DNA of 64,000 nt. It comes from Bradyrhizobium sp. KBS0727. GTDB taxonomy: Bacteria > Pseudomonadota > Alphaproteobacteria > Rhizobiales > Xanthobacteraceae. Every line of letters starts with the position of its first letter. Position 1 is the first letter of the stretch. Position numbers and translations under genes: made by a program. Under the pieces are notes generated by a model. The model did not search any database and was not told where the DNA came from. It saw only the letters and a program-made list of their open reading frames with translations. Positions 25,783-35,126 of this stretch are shown in pieces. The DNA is taken from positions 5,823,501 through 5,887,500 of the forward strand of contig NZ_CP042176.1 of the NCBI RefSeq assembly GCF_005937885.2, given 5' to 3'.

Positions 25783-27495
25783 ATGGCCAAAAGAGTTGCT
25801 GACGTCATCGTGGAAACGCTGCAAGCAGCCGGCGTGAAGCGATGCTGGGGTGTACCCGGCGACACCCTCAACTTCGTCACCGACGCCATCCGCCGTAGCG
25901 AGATAGAGTGGGTCCATGTCCGGCACGAGGAAGTCGCGGGATTTGCCGCCGGCGCCGAGGCCATGCTGACCGGAGATCTCACGGCATGCGCCGGATCCTG
26001 CGGACCCGGCAGCCTGCACTTCATCAACGGGTTGTTCGAATCCCACCGCAATCGCGCGCCGGTGGTTCTGATCGCCAGTCAGATCACATCCGACGAGCGC
26101 GGCTTCGATTTTCCACAGGAAGTGGATTTTGCGCCGATTTATAAATCGTGCAGCGTGTTCTGCGACGAAGTCCGCACGCCGGCGCAAGCCAGGCGCAAGA
26201 CGGCGATGGCAGCTCAGGCAGCGCTTTCGAAACGCGGTGTCGCCGTGCTGATCGTGCCGGTCGATGTCTCCAGGGCTCTTGCCCCCGAAGAGCCCGCCTT
26301 TGCAGTGCACGTGTCCCAGCCGGTGATACAGCCGACTGATGACGATCTCGAACGCATCGCGGAAGTGCTGAACGCGGGCAGTCGGGTCGCGATCTACGGC
26401 GGATCCGGATGTCAGGAAGCCCATGACCAGATCGTGGCCTTGGCTGATCGGCTGAAGGCTCCGGTCGCCTATACGTCTCGTGCCAAGGATTTCATTGAAT
26501 ACGACAACTCGTTCAATGTTGGCATGACCGGGGTCTTCGGCACCGCGGCTGGATATCATGCACTGATGACGTGCGACACCTTGCTGCTGCTCGGTTGCGA
26601 TTTTGCCTGGCGCCAATTCTACCCTGCGCATGCCCGAATTGTCCAAGTAGATATCGATCCGACGCATCTGGGCCGCCGTCACCCCGTGGAGATAGGCGTG
26701 GTGGGTAGCGTAAAGGCGACGCTGGAAGCGCTTGCCCCGCGCCTGACGCACCATGAAGACAGAAGTTTCCTCGACGATTGCCTGAAGCGCCACGAGAACG
26801 CCCTTCGCGCGCTCGATAAGCGCGCGACTGTCGGTCGCGGCGGCGCGATCCACCCGCAATACCTGGCTCGCCTTATCGATCAATATGCTGATGATGACGC
26901 GATACTCACCGCGGATGGCGGCTCGCCCATGATCTGGCTGTTGCGGCATGTCCGTGCGACCGGGCGGCGGCGGACCCTCTGCAGTCTCACTCATGGCACA
27001 ATGGCCAACGCCATGCCGCAGGCGCTTGGCGCCAAGAAGGCCGCTCCCGATCGGCAAGTCATATCCTTGAGCGGCGATGGCGGCCTTTCCATGCTGATGG
27101 GTGACTTGATCACTGCGGTGCAGGAGAAGATCCCGATCAAGATTGCGGTGCTTAACAACAGCTCGCTTGGTTTCGTCGAACTTGAGATGAAGGTCGAGGG
27201 CCTGCTGGATAGCTACACCAATCTCGAGAATCCCGATTTTGCCCGCGTGGCGCAGGCCGTCGGCTTCGAAGCGCGGCGGGTGGAGGAGGCGCGGGACCTG
27301 GAAGCGGCGATCCGCGAGTGGCTTGCTGCTCCCGGGCCGGCGCTGCTGGATGTCGTCACCGATCGCATGGAACTTGTGATCCCGGCGAAGATCGAAGCGG
27401 CTCAGCTGTTCGGCACCGCTCTCTATTCCGCCAAGGCTGTGCTCGACGGTCGCGCGGGTGACGTATGGGAGCTGGTGACCGATAATTTTACTTGA
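25783..27495 (+). CDS. Thiamine-diphosphate enzyme, PoxB/benzoylformate decarboxylase-like
   Basis: 570 residues with the three-domain ThDP fold. The N-terminal Pyr domain carries the activating glutamate (VRHEEVAGFAAGAEAML). The central FAD/NAD-like domain spans residues about 190-320. The C-terminal PP domain has the ThDP motif GDGGLSMLMGDLITAV ending in NNSSLGFVELEM. The overall match is to pyruvate oxidase/POXB-type enzymes, but 2-keto acid decarboxylases share the layout. Start ATG 25783 is chosen because MAKRVADVIVETLQAAG is the normal N-terminus. It is followed by an FMN 2-hydroxyacid dehydrogenase, which could supply its 2-keto acid. Confidence 0.88.
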   Translation: MAKRVADVIVETLQAAGVKRCWGVPGDTLNFVTDAIRRSEIEWVHVRHEEVAGFAAGAEAMLTGDLTACAGSCGPGSLHFINGLFESHRNRAPVVLIASQITSDERGFDFPQEVDFAPIYKSCSVFCDEVRTPAQARRKTAMAAQAALSKRGVAVLIVPVDVSRALAPEEPAFAVHVSQPVIQPTDDDLERIAEVLNAGSRVAIYGGSGCQEAHDQIVALADRLKAPVAYTSRAKDFIEYDNSFNVGMTGVFGTAAGYHALMTCDTLLLLGCDFAWRQFYPAHARIVQVDIDPTHLGRRHPVEIGVVGSVKATLEALAPRLTHHEDRSFLDDCLKRHENALRALDKRATVGRGGAIHPQYLARLIDQYADDDAILTADGGSPMIWLLRHVRATGRRRTLCSLTHGTMANAMPQALGAKKAAPDRQVISLSGDGGLSMLMGDLITAVQEKIPIKIAVLNNSSLGFVELEMKVEGLLDSYTNLENPDFARVAQAVGFEARRVEEARDLEAAIREWLAAPGPALLDVVTDRMELVIPAKIEAAQLFGTALYSAKAVLDGRAGDVWELVTDNFT

Positions 27496-27691
27496 GGTGT
27501 CGTTTCGTGGGGGAACGGCGTGCGTGAACGGCTGCCAGACATGCGAGACGGCGCGCGGTTCGAGCGTCAGCTCGGGCTCCGCCGTCCGAAGGCTGCCGAA
27601 AATTCTCAATGTTGGAGGCAACGGGCGAAGAGCGCGCGAGAGCGCGGGCTCTGAGTTTCATTATGGACGCAAACGAACTGGATGAAAGACC

Positions 27692-28867
27692 ATGAGCATC
27701 GTCAACATTGAGGACTTACGGCGGCGGTCAAAGTCCAAAGTTCCGAAGATCTTCTTCGACTACCTGGATGGAGGCGCCGACAGCGAGATAACGCTTCGGA
27801 GAAACATCGCTGACTACGATCACTGGGCATTGCGTGAGCGTGTCCTCTGTGGCGTATCCAGCGTTGATCTCCAAACCTCTTTCTTCGGTGCCAGCCACGA
27901 CTTGCCGTTCATGCTGGGCCCCGTAGGCTTCGCGGGCATGCTCTCACGGCGAGGCGAGATCGCGGCGGCGCGAGCGGCCGACAAGGCGGGCATCGCCCAG
28001 TGTCTTTCGACCTTTTCGATTTGCTCGCTTGAGGATGTCGCAGCGGCCAAGAAAGGTCCGCTCTATTTCCAGCTCTATGTCTTTCGAAAGCGAGAGCTAA
28101 CCGAGGATATGGTGGCGCGCGCCAAGGCAGCCGGGATCAAGACGCTGGTCATCACCGTCGACACGGCGGTCGCTCCGCCCCGTGAGCGTGACGAACGCAA
28201 TGGGTTCAGGGCACGCAGCTTTCCTAGCCTCTCGATGCTCTTCGGAATGATGGTGCATCCGATCTGGTGCCTTGGCGCAATCTCACATGGCGTGCCGAGG
28301 ATCGGAAATATCGACCGCTATCCGGAGATGGGTTGGTGGGTGATGGACCAGTCCGCCGAACTCGGGAAACAGATTGATCCGACGTTGACCTGGAAGGACA
28401 TGCATTGGTTTCGCAAAATCTGGGACGGCCGCATGATCATCAAGGGCATCATGTCGGCTGACGACGCGCAGCAAGCGCTTGATTGCGGCGCTGATGGCCT
28501 GATCGTATCGAACCACGGCGGTCGTCAGCTCGATCCCAGCGTCTCCAGCATAAGCGCCTTGCCGGAGATTGTGAAAAGTGTCGGAGACCGCACCGAGATC
28601 GTTTTCGATGGTGGTGTGCGCCGAGGCGCGGATGTGATCAAGGCAATCGCCCTCGGTGCGAATGGCGTCTCGCTTGGGCGCGCTTATGCCTATGGGCTGG
28701 GTGCGGCCGGCGAGGCTGGCGTCACGCGAGCGATCGAATTGCTGAAAGCCGAGATTGTTGCTTCGCTTACCCTGATGGGAATTGGCAGCATTCGCCAATT
28801 GCGTGACGTCGGACCTGATGCCTTGCGCCGGAGTGCGCCTCTAAATGCCCGAGCAGTGAATTCATGA
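27692..28867 (+). CDS. FMN-dependent alpha-hydroxyacid dehydrogenase
   Basis: 391 residues of the lactate/mandelate dehydrogenase and glycolate oxidase family. Motifs seen are SKVPKIFFDYLDGGADSE, GPVGFAGMLSRRGEIAAARA, the catalytic histidine in SNHGGRQLD, and FMN-phosphate binding in FDGGVRRGADVIKA and LGRAYAYGLGAAGEAGV. It oxidises an L-2-hydroxyacid to a 2-oxoacid. Paired with the ThDP enzyme just upstream, the set resembles the mandelate-type logic of hydroxyacid oxidation followed by decarboxylation. There is no direct evidence for mandelate itself. Confidence 0.92.
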   Translation: MSIVNIEDLRRRSKSKVPKIFFDYLDGGADSEITLRRNIADYDHWALRERVLCGVSSVDLQTSFFGASHDLPFMLGPVGFAGMLSRRGEIAAARAADKAGIAQCLSTFSICSLEDVAAAKKGPLYFQLYVFRKRELTEDMVARAKAAGIKTLVITVDTAVAPPRERDERNGFRARSFPSLSMLFGMMVHPIWCLGAISHGVPRIGNIDRYPEMGWWVMDQSAELGKQIDPTLTWKDMHWFRKIWDGRMIIKGIMSADDAQQALDCGADGLIVSNHGGRQLDPSVSSISALPEIVKSVGDRTEIVFDGGVRRGADVIKAIALGANGVSLGRAYAYGLGAAGEAGVTRAIELLKAEIVASLTLMGIGSIRQLRDVGPDALRRSAPLNARAVNS

Positions 28868-29156
28868 ATAAGACCGGCTAGATCGGGTAGCGAGGCGACG
28901 ACGGGGCGGATGCGACGAATCGATGTGCGCAGGATACGCGTGACGATCCGCTTCGGCGCTCATGCTGTTCAAATTCCCCGAACGATGACCCAACCACCAA
29001 GAAATATCTGCCAGCTTAAAAGGGGCACGGTTGTGCGAGAGCGGCTGCCGGATACTTCGCATACCGCACGGTAGCTGGCAAACAGCTGTTCGGTTTAACG
29101 CTTCACAATCGAATTGCCGGATCGTCGACATTTGAGTCGAGCGACAATTTTTTTGT

Positions 29157-30494
29157 CTATGCGGGTAATGGCTCGCCGCGAGTTTCCGGAAGAAAGAATG
29201 TTGCAACGATACCTATGATGTAGATCGTTGAGAGCAACATGGCCGCTTGGCCAAAGCCACCGAACTGGATGATCATCGCGCCGGCGAGCAGGGGGCCGAG
29301 GAACGCGATAAATCGCGGTCCATTGGACGCAAAGGCTAACGCAGTCGCCCGCATGCGGGTGGGATACAATTCAGGTAGCCAGGCCGGCATCCACGAATAT
29401 TGACCACAGCTGAAGAAGGCGTTGGCACACGCCAGCAGCAACAACAGCCTCAAGTCCTCAGTCGAAAGAAACAAAACTGGCGTCATGGCCAATGCCAGAG
29501 CATAAAACAGGATCGTCGTTGGCTTTCTTCCATACCTATCCGCGAGAAACCCGAAGCTTATGTAGCCCAACACGGAGCCAAAGGTGTAGGCCATACCCGC
29601 GTAACTTACCCATAACGCCGCAGTCAGACCTTCTTTTGCCGCGAGCGCCCCGATAAATGGGGGAACCCAAGTCGATATTCCCCAAAACCCGACTGTTGTT
29701 GACAAGGACATCAGGAACACAATGAGAGTTCGGCCCCGGACATTTTGATCGGTAAACAAGTTCGTCAGGGTGAACCGTGTCAGCTTCTCTTCCGCTTCGC
29801 TAAGCTCGCCATCCCGCTTTCTCTTGGTTGCAAGCTTCCGACGTTTATTCGTCTCTTTCCAGATTTCAGACTCCGGAATTCCATGGCGTATCCAGAGTGT
29901 TAAAAGCGCTGGGAGAACACCGATCAAGTACATGTAGCGCCAGTTGTCCGCACCTGTCGAACTGACGAACATCCACAGGAACGAGGCCAAGAAAAACCCC
30001 AGGCCATAACCGCACTGCATAAGGCTCGCGCCGATTCCGCGAAGCTTCGCCGGCCACAATTCGGCAATCATCGAGCTTCCGGTCGTCCACTCGGAACCAA
30101 TGGCAATGCCAACGATGAATCGTGTAATTGCAAAGGATATCCAGTCAAAGGAAAACGCGCTTACGCCAGCGGCCAATGAATAGGCCAGGATAGCAATGAT
30201 CATCATGCGCTTGCGCCCAATATAATCTGCGAGGATGCCTCCGAGCATACCGCCGATTCCCCATCCCAGCAGGGTGAGCGCAATGGTAGTTCCTATATAG
30301 GAGGGGATTTGGGAATGAAGAGAGGAATCCAGTAGCTGACGCAGCGCAACGCCTGCAGTAAGAATCAGCGCGTAGGTTTCGAATCCGTCAAAAAGCCATC
30401 CGAGGTTCGAGGCGAGAAGCGCTTTCCACTGAGTTGGCGTGAGTGTCTTGAACCACGCAACATTATCGCTGCTCAAAGAGCTGGCTGTACTCAT
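29157..30494 (-). CDS. MFS transporter (sugar/aromatic acid carrier type)
   Basis: 445 residues, 12 membrane segments. Motifs seen are NLGWLFDGFETYALIL in helix 1 and ADYIGRKRMMI in loop 2-3, with a repeat at ADRYGRKPTTI in the second half. The C-terminus is FFLPETRGEPL. GGGGGG precedes ATG 30494. Copy A of the LysR-type operator lies about 205 bp upstream. A fragment of a related carrier's 3' end survives at 35931-36042. It faces the plus-strand hydroxyacid dehydrogenase gene convergently with 289 bp between. Confidence 0.9.
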   Translation of the reverse strand: MSTASSLSSDNVAWFKTLTPTQWKALLASNLGWLFDGFETYALILTAGVALRQLLDSSLHSQIPSYIGTTIALTLLGWGIGGMLGGILADYIGRKRMMIIAILAYSLAAGVSAFSFDWISFAITRFIVGIAIGSEWTTGSSMIAELWPAKLRGIGASLMQCGYGLGFFLASFLWMFVSSTGADNWRYMYLIGVLPALLTLWIRHGIPESEIWKETNKRRKLATKRKRDGELSEAEEKLTRFTLTNLFTDQNVRGRTLIVFLMSLSTTVGFWGISTWVPPFIGALAAKEGLTAALWVSYAGMAYTFGSVLGYISFGFLADRYGRKPTTILFYALALAMTPVLFLSTEDLRLLLLLACANAFFSCGQYSWMPAWLPELYPTRMRATALAFASNGPRFIAFLGPLLAGAMIIQFGGFGQAAMLLSTIYIIGIVATFFLPETRGEPLPA

Positions 30495-30698
30495 AGTCCC
30501 CCCGATATTGCGAGTCAGGCTAACTTTTAAGGCGCGCGCTATTTCTTCTCACGCAATGTCACGCATTGCGCATTTTTGAATGCGCTGGCACGGCACATCC
30601 AACTTTTGGGAAATGTGGCGTCGGATCCTGATCGTTCGAAAGTCCATCACACCGATCTAGACTCCCAACCAATTTCTTCACGAAGGGGGAGGTCCATG

Positions 30699-30738
30699 CA
30701 ATCGACAAATTTTGTAAGCCTGATTAGATTGTCTAATC
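30699..30738 (-). promoter_or_regulatory. LysR-type composite operator, copy A
   Basis: CAATCGACAAATTTTG at 30699-30714, then GATTAGATTGTCTAATC at 30722-30738, which is a perfect 7+3+7 palindrome containing a T-N11-A box. The 17-mer is identical to that of copy B. It lies upstream of the MFS gene at 29157-30494 (minus) and 250 bp before the HIT gene (plus), so the gene it controls is not certain. Confidence 0.75.
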
Positions 30739-30842
30739 GTGTCTATTCATTTTTCGCTTATGACCACTCCGTCTAGATCTCGGGGTTGTTGACGCCTACC
30801 CACCGGACCGCTCTCAGGATTGACTAGACACGACGCAATGCC

Positions 30843-30921
30843 CAGTCATTAGACAGCCCGCCGGTCGAACTCCGGATCGGGCCCATACTCCCCGGACGTC
30901 CAGCTCGAGCGAAATATGCCC
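30843..30921 (-). pseudogene. Short ligB fragment
   Basis: CCGCCGGTCGAACTC and GGATCGGGCCCATACTCCCC, followed by CCAGCTCGAGCGAAA, repeat the sequence of the intact LigB gene at 33268-33351 with a small internal gap and few mismatches. About 80 bp are shared. It is a recombination or duplication scar just upstream of the HIT gene and encodes nothing usable. Confidence 0.75.
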
Positions 30922-30987
30922 GTCCTTTCGGGAGACATGGCTTCATGCCACATAATGATGCGGTGTAACGGCAGAGGCGCGGAATCG

Positions 30988-31413
30988 ATGACCGAGTATG
31001 ATAATCAAAACATTTTTGCGAAAGTTCTTCGCGGTGAGGTTCCCTGCTTCAAGGTCTATGAAAACGAACATACGTTCGCTTTCCTGGATATTATGCCGCG
31101 CTCGCCTGGGCACACGTTGGTGATCCCGAAGGCCCCTGCGCGGGGTCTCCTGGACATCTCAGAGGACGATTTCGCACAGGTCGCGCGAACCGCCAAGAAG
31201 ATCGCCGTCGCGGCAATCCGCGCTTTCAACGCTGATGGGATCGTCGTGCAGCAGTTCAGCGAACCGGCCAGTGGCCAGGTGGTCTTTCACCTGCACATGC
31301 ACGTCATGCCGCGGACGATGGGTGTGGAACTACTACCTGCGCAAACGCGCAAGGAAGACCTTAAGGTGTTGGAAGATCACTCGGAGAAACTGATCGCCGC
31401 ATTGCGAGGTTAA
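30988..31413 (+). CDS. HIT-family nucleotide-binding protein
   Basis: 141 residues starting MTEYDNQNIFAKVLRGEVPC, the usual opening of HIT/HINT proteins. The histidine triad HLHMHVMP is present near residue 95. The family hydrolyses nucleoside phosphoramidates or related nucleotides. Upstream in-frame starts exist, but ATG 30988 matches the family. It is a lone plus-strand gene inserted in a minus-strand catabolic block, so it may be a passenger. Confidence 0.9.
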   Translation: MTEYDNQNIFAKVLRGEVPCFKVYENEHTFAFLDIMPRSPGHTLVIPKAPARGLLDISEDDFAQVARTAKKIAVAAIRAFNADGIVVQQFSEPASGQVVFHLHMHVMPRTMGVELLPAQTRKEDLKVLEDHSEKLIAALRG

Positions 31414-31493
31414 CCGTTGGAACAATCGCGCCGAACGGGCAGCAGCGGAGCGAGTCAACGATTCCGCACGCACCTTCCCGACTTTCAGCCTCG

Positions 31494-32531
31494 TCACCTG
31501 GTTGGAACAATAACGACTCGATCTTTTGTGGGTCCCATTGCCCTGGCGTAAGCCCGCTTTGCCTCTGAAAGGCTAAATACCGCATCACCAGATATGGGGA
31601 AGGGCTTTAGAACTCCACTTTCGAATCCCGGGACAAGTGTGCGCATAATTGTGACGCTGTCATCGGTACTCAAAGACAATGAATCAACTCCGACATAGGT
31701 ATGTTGCCGACGATAAAACTCCAACAGGTTAAATGGGACAATGTTCTCAATGGTCGCTATCAATATCTGGCGTCCTCCGTGTGCAAGCGCGCGATGCGCG
31801 ACTTCAAAATAGGGACTGCCAACCGTATTGAACACAATATCGGCTCCGAGGTCATTCGTCAGTTCCAAAATTCGTCCAACAATATCTGAGTTTGAAGACG
31901 CAAGGATTTCGACGGGCGCACTATGGTAACCGTGGGGTCCACGTTCGGTTCGTATGACGCCAATTGTTCGCGCACCGAGCATCGCCGAAATTTGAACTGC
32001 GGCTTGGCCTACCTTGCCGTTCGCACCAAGCACCACCACGCTTTGACCGCTATTCGGTAGACCAGCAAGCTCAAACCCCTTCCAGGCAGTCACGAACGGT
32101 ACGCCGATCGCGCCAGCTTCCAGCATTGAAATGGTGCTTGGCTTCGCGCAGAGACTTGAAGACTTTATGATCAAGTGCGTTCCGTGAGTACCGTCGCAGC
32201 TGATTCCCAATTGCCCGCTCGATCCCCAGACTTCGAGTCCAATCAGTTCCTTCGGACCTCCAACAACGACTGCGGAAAAATCACGCCCCGGCGTCCGGGG
32301 CCATTTAGCTTGAGGTATAAGTCCCAAAAGAGCTTTGACATCGCTCGGATTGATAGCCGCCGCAGCGATCTTCAAGAGAACCTCGTCCGCCTCGTACGTT
32401 GGGACCATAGATTCCAAGTTGAAGGCGATCCTGCAAATGTCGTCAGCTTTGGACGTGACGCGCAAGCGCCTTCCGGACTCCCCGCTCAAAGTCGGGATCG
32501 ATGGGTCCATCACGAAATCCCTCGTATCCAT
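31494..32531 (-). CDS. MDR-family zinc-independent dehydrogenase/quinone oxidoreductase
   Basis: 345 residues of the medium-chain dehydrogenase/reductase superfamily. It has AAAINPSDVKALLG near the N-terminus and the nucleotide-binding segment VVVLGANGKVGQAAVQISAM. The usual zinc ligands of classical alcohol dehydrogenases are not apparent, which favours a quinone oxidoreductase or enoyl reductase type. ATG 32531 gives the longest product. ATG 32510 has a better-spaced GAGGG, so the start is unsure by seven codons. It is the last gene of the ring-cleavage operon, 166 bp after LigA. Confidence 0.85.
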   Translation of the reverse strand: MDTRDFVMDPSIPTLSGESGRRLRVTSKADDICRIAFNLESMVPTYEADEVLLKIAAAAINPSDVKALLGLIPQAKWPRTPGRDFSAVVVGGPKELIGLEVWGSSGQLGISCDGTHGTHLIIKSSSLCAKPSTISMLEAGAIGVPFVTAWKGFELAGLPNSGQSVVVLGANGKVGQAAVQISAMLGARTIGVIRTERGPHGYHSAPVEILASSNSDIVGRILELTNDLGADIVFNTVGSPYFEVAHRALAHGGRQILIATIENIVPFNLLEFYRRQHTYVGVDSLSLSTDDSVTIMRTLVPGFESGVLKPFPISGDAVFSLSEAKRAYARAMGPTKDRVVIVPTR

Positions 32532-32697
32532 TCGAGGCCTGTTTGCAGTTGACCAGAATTAGTTCCTCGTCCCACGTCCATATCCTAAGCAGCATTAGAG
32601 CGAGCCGTGGACACTACTGGCTAACGCTTTCACCTATTGACGTTAAGCATTCACGGCAACGTGGTTGTGGATGAAAATCGCCGTCCACGAGGCATCC

Positions 32698-33063
32698 CTA
32701 CGTCTCGACCGACGGATACTGGCGTCCGATCCAAGATCGTAACTTTGCGGCAAACTCTCGTTGAAATGACAATGGTCCGTGCTTATTCGTCCACTCGTCG
32801 TCATAGATGCCGATGAAGATCGTTAGCGAAAGAAAGAAATGCGCGCCCATTTCAAACAGAGCAACATAATCGTGAGCTATCAATGCTTCCCGCTCGCTAT
32901 CGCTCAGCGACGTGACTGTCGTGGCCTCATAGTCATTCAATCGAGGCCCGATGGCTTGCTCCCATCTTGCAACCAACGCTCTCGGATTTTCTCGATATTG
33001 CTTGAGAAGGTCCGGATCTCGATCCACGGTGTAGAGGAACTTATTCACGTAATACTTGCTCAT
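32698..33063 (-). CDS. Extradiol ring-cleavage dioxygenase small subunit (LigA-like)
   Basis: 121 residues, starting MSKYYVNKFLYTVDRDPDLL. It matches the LigA-type alpha subunit of protocatechuate 4,5-dioxygenase (KQYRENPRALVARWE, then LSDSEREALIAHDYVALFEM and GAHFFL). The small subunit caps the active site of the class III enzyme. Its ATG overlaps the TGA of the large-subunit gene by four bases. The order large then small subunit is the reverse of the familiar ligAB arrangement. Confidence 0.87.
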   Translation of the reverse strand: MSKYYVNKFLYTVDRDPDLLKQYRENPRALVARWEQAIGPRLNDYEATTVTSLSDSEREALIAHDYVALFEMGAHFFLSLTIFIGIYDDEWTNKHGPLSFQREFAAKLRSWIGRQYPSVET

Positions 33064-33920
33064 GCTGACGTCCCGTTCGGGTACCACGTGAAGTACGCCT
33101 CCATCGTATGATAGAGGTCCAAGGTGTCGACGTAGTCCGCTCGTCCAGCACCCGCAATCCCAAGCATCAGAATCAAATTCAGGAAGCCGTGCGTAGCGTT
33201 GCCGCTTTTTGCCAGACTCTCGACGGTTACCTGTTCAAGTATGCCTTCAATGTCGCCGTCGGCCAGCCATTGGACGGCCCGCCGGTCGAACTCTGGATCG
33301 GGCCCATGCTCCCCGAACTGACGGGGGCCGCCCAGCTCGAGCGAAAGATGTCCGGTACCAATCGCGGCAATTCGGCGGTCCGATGGGTAAGCGTCAATTA
33401 TCCCCCGGATGGCGCGACCCAACTCCCAATATCTCTTGGGGGGTGGAAGGGGCGGAGCAAAGATGTTGGCATAAATAGGAACAATTGGGAGATCCGCCTG
33501 AGGGCGCGTAGTGATAATCGGGCAGATAATAGAATGGTCCAGTTTCAACTCATTGCTGAATGCAAAATCGAAGCCCCTCTCGATCAGACCACGATGCATA
33601 AAGCCGGAAAGGTCTTCATGTCCTTCTAGAACGTACTTTGGAATGCCAAACTCGCGCTCCTCATTGTAAAAGGTCGCGTCGTATCGGGGCGCCTTTCCAA
33701 TCAGAAATGTCGGATAGTTGTCTAGAAACAATTGGTGGAAATGATCCGATCCAACCATCACCAGTATTTCGGGATTCGCTCGAGTAAGAGTCGTTCGATA
33801 AGCCTCGACCTTTCTTTTCCATTCTGCAGCCTGAGGAATCTGCTTGTCGGCCGGGGCCGTCGTCGCCTTCAGATAGAATGGGTGATGCGTTGAGGCCAGC
33901 ACTGCTGCGAGCTTCGCCAT
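33060..33920 (-). CDS. Class III extradiol ring-cleavage dioxygenase large subunit (LigB-like)
   Basis: 286 residues. Iron ligand histidines are seen in STHHPF (H12) and SDHFHQLF (H60/H62), and the catalytic region includes GTGHLSLELGG. The C-terminus YHTMEAYFTWYPNG matches the family. It opens catechol-type rings such as protocatechuate, gallate or substituted catechols using Fe(II) and O2. Substrate choice within this family cannot be read from sequence. It stands between a CaiB-type transferase (29 bp before) and the small subunit. Confidence 0.88.
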   Translation of the reverse strand: MAKLAAVLASTHHPFYLKATTAPADKQIPQAAEWKRKVEAYRTTLTRANPEILVMVGSDHFHQLFLDNYPTFLIGKAPRYDATFYNEEREFGIPKYVLEGHEDLSGFMHRGLIERGFDFAFSNELKLDHSIICPIITTRPQADLPIVPIYANIFAPPLPPPKRYWELGRAIRGIIDAYPSDRRIAAIGTGHLSLELGGPRQFGEHGPDPEFDRRAVQWLADGDIEGILEQVTVESLAKSGNATHGFLNLILMLGIAGAGRADYVDTLDLYHTMEAYFTWYPNGTSA

Positions 33921-33949
33921 ATTCGCTTTCCTTGTCTAGCTTGAGGTCG

Positions 33950-35116
33950 TCAAGCGCCATCTCGCGCGGGCCAGGTTTCACCACCTTCAGCCAGCGCGCC
34001 TCGAATAGCGTTGTTATGCTGACCGACCAATGGAGCAGCAATCACGCCCTCCGATCTTTCTCCATCAAACGTGAAGGGAGGCCTCACCGTCTGCGTCGCC
34101 CCCTCGATCCTCTTCGTGACGGGAACAAACATTCCGAGGTGGAGAGCCTGCGGATCCTTCATCACTTCATCGATTTGATTGATCGGGGCATAAGGTAGAT
34201 CCGCGTTCTCGAGTCGTTCGAGCCAATCGGAGCGATCCCCTTTCCCGAAAATTTCGTTCAACTCGTCGTTGAGCGTATCATAGTTATCAATTCGATTCTG
34301 TCTTGTGGCAAACCGCGCATCCACCCCAAGTTGCGGCACTCCCACGACTTCGACGAGAACGCGCCAGAACTTCTCCAACGAGGATAGGTGGAACGCAATA
34401 AGTTTTTGGTCCTTACACCGAACAATATACGCTTGCGCTATTCGAGGACGGTCGGAGCCTTTCGGAATCTCGTTAAGCGCGAGAAAGCCCATGAAGGGCT
34501 CGACGGCAAAATGCATCATCGCCTCAAGCATAGAGATCTCCACCCGTCGACCTCTACCGGTTCGTGAGCGCTCCACCAGTGCACCAGCTATTGCAAGCGA
34601 GGCGTAGATGCCAGTGATCGCATCGGCGAGCGCAGGACCAAGAAAACGTGGTTGCTCGGGATCAATTGCTACACCGAGAAACCCACTCATTGCCTGTGCG
34701 ACGGAATCGTAAACCGGTCTCGCCGCATACGGACCATCAGGCCCAAATCCTGTAATCGAACAGTAGATCAAATTTGGATTGATTTTTGCGAGCGTCGCGT
34801 AGTCCGCGCCTATGCGTTCCGCCACTCCAGGTCGAAAGTTCTGAACGTAAACATCGGCCCGGCGAATCAAATTATGGAAGAGCGATCTATCGTCATCCTT
34901 CTTCAAATCGAAACAAACGCTGCGCTTGTTTCTGTTATATGCTTGAAAATGAGCGCTATAGAAGCCGGATTTGAAGCTGCGGTAGGGATCACCCTCTCCG
35001 GGCGTTTCGACCTTGATTACATCAGCCCCGAGATCGGCCAACATCATCCCCGCGCAAGGTCCGCTAATGAATACTCCTTGTTCGACTATACGAATTTCGT
35101 TGAGTACGCCGTACAT
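33950..35116 (-). CDS. CaiB/BaiF-family CoA-transferase
   Basis: 388 residues, class III CoA-transferase fold. It has LNEIRIVEQGVFISGPCAGM with LADLGADVIKVETPGEGDP at the N-terminus, the core ITGFGPDGPYAARPVYD, and the dimer-closing region NLIYCSITGF. Family members move CoA between carboxylic acids. It is coupled to a citrate-synthase-fold lyase (10 bp apart), suggesting activation of a hydroxy-tricarboxylic or citramalic-type acid followed by C-C cleavage of its CoA ester. Confidence 0.92.
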   Translation of the reverse strand: MYGVLNEIRIVEQGVFISGPCAGMMLADLGADVIKVETPGEGDPYRSFKSGFYSAHFQAYNRNKRSVCFDLKKDDDRSLFHNLIRRADVYVQNFRPGVAERIGADYATLAKINPNLIYCSITGFGPDGPYAARPVYDSVAQAMSGFLGVAIDPEQPRFLGPALADAITGIYASLAIAGALVERSRTGRGRRVEISMLEAMMHFAVEPFMGFLALNEIPKGSDRPRIAQAYIVRCKDQKLIAFHLSSLEKFWRVLVEVVGVPQLGVDARFATRQNRIDNYDTLNDELNEIFGKGDRSDWLERLENADLPYAPINQIDEVMKDPQALHLGMFVPVTKRIEGATQTVRPPFTFDGERSEGVIAAPLVGQHNNAIRGALAEGGETWPARDGA

Positions 35117-35126
35117 GCAAATTCCC

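Noticed and set aside
25687..27621. A 644-codon minus-strand open frame opposite the ThDP enzyme
   Set aside because: It is a mirror frame of the real ThDP gene, caused by its codon bias; the plus-strand product has all expected motifs.
29106..29160. GACAATTTTTTTGTC near the end of the MFS gene, considered as a terminator or a further LysR operator
   Set aside because: The stem is only five bases and neither CAATCGACAAATT nor the ATTAG/CTAAT pair is present at the right offsets.
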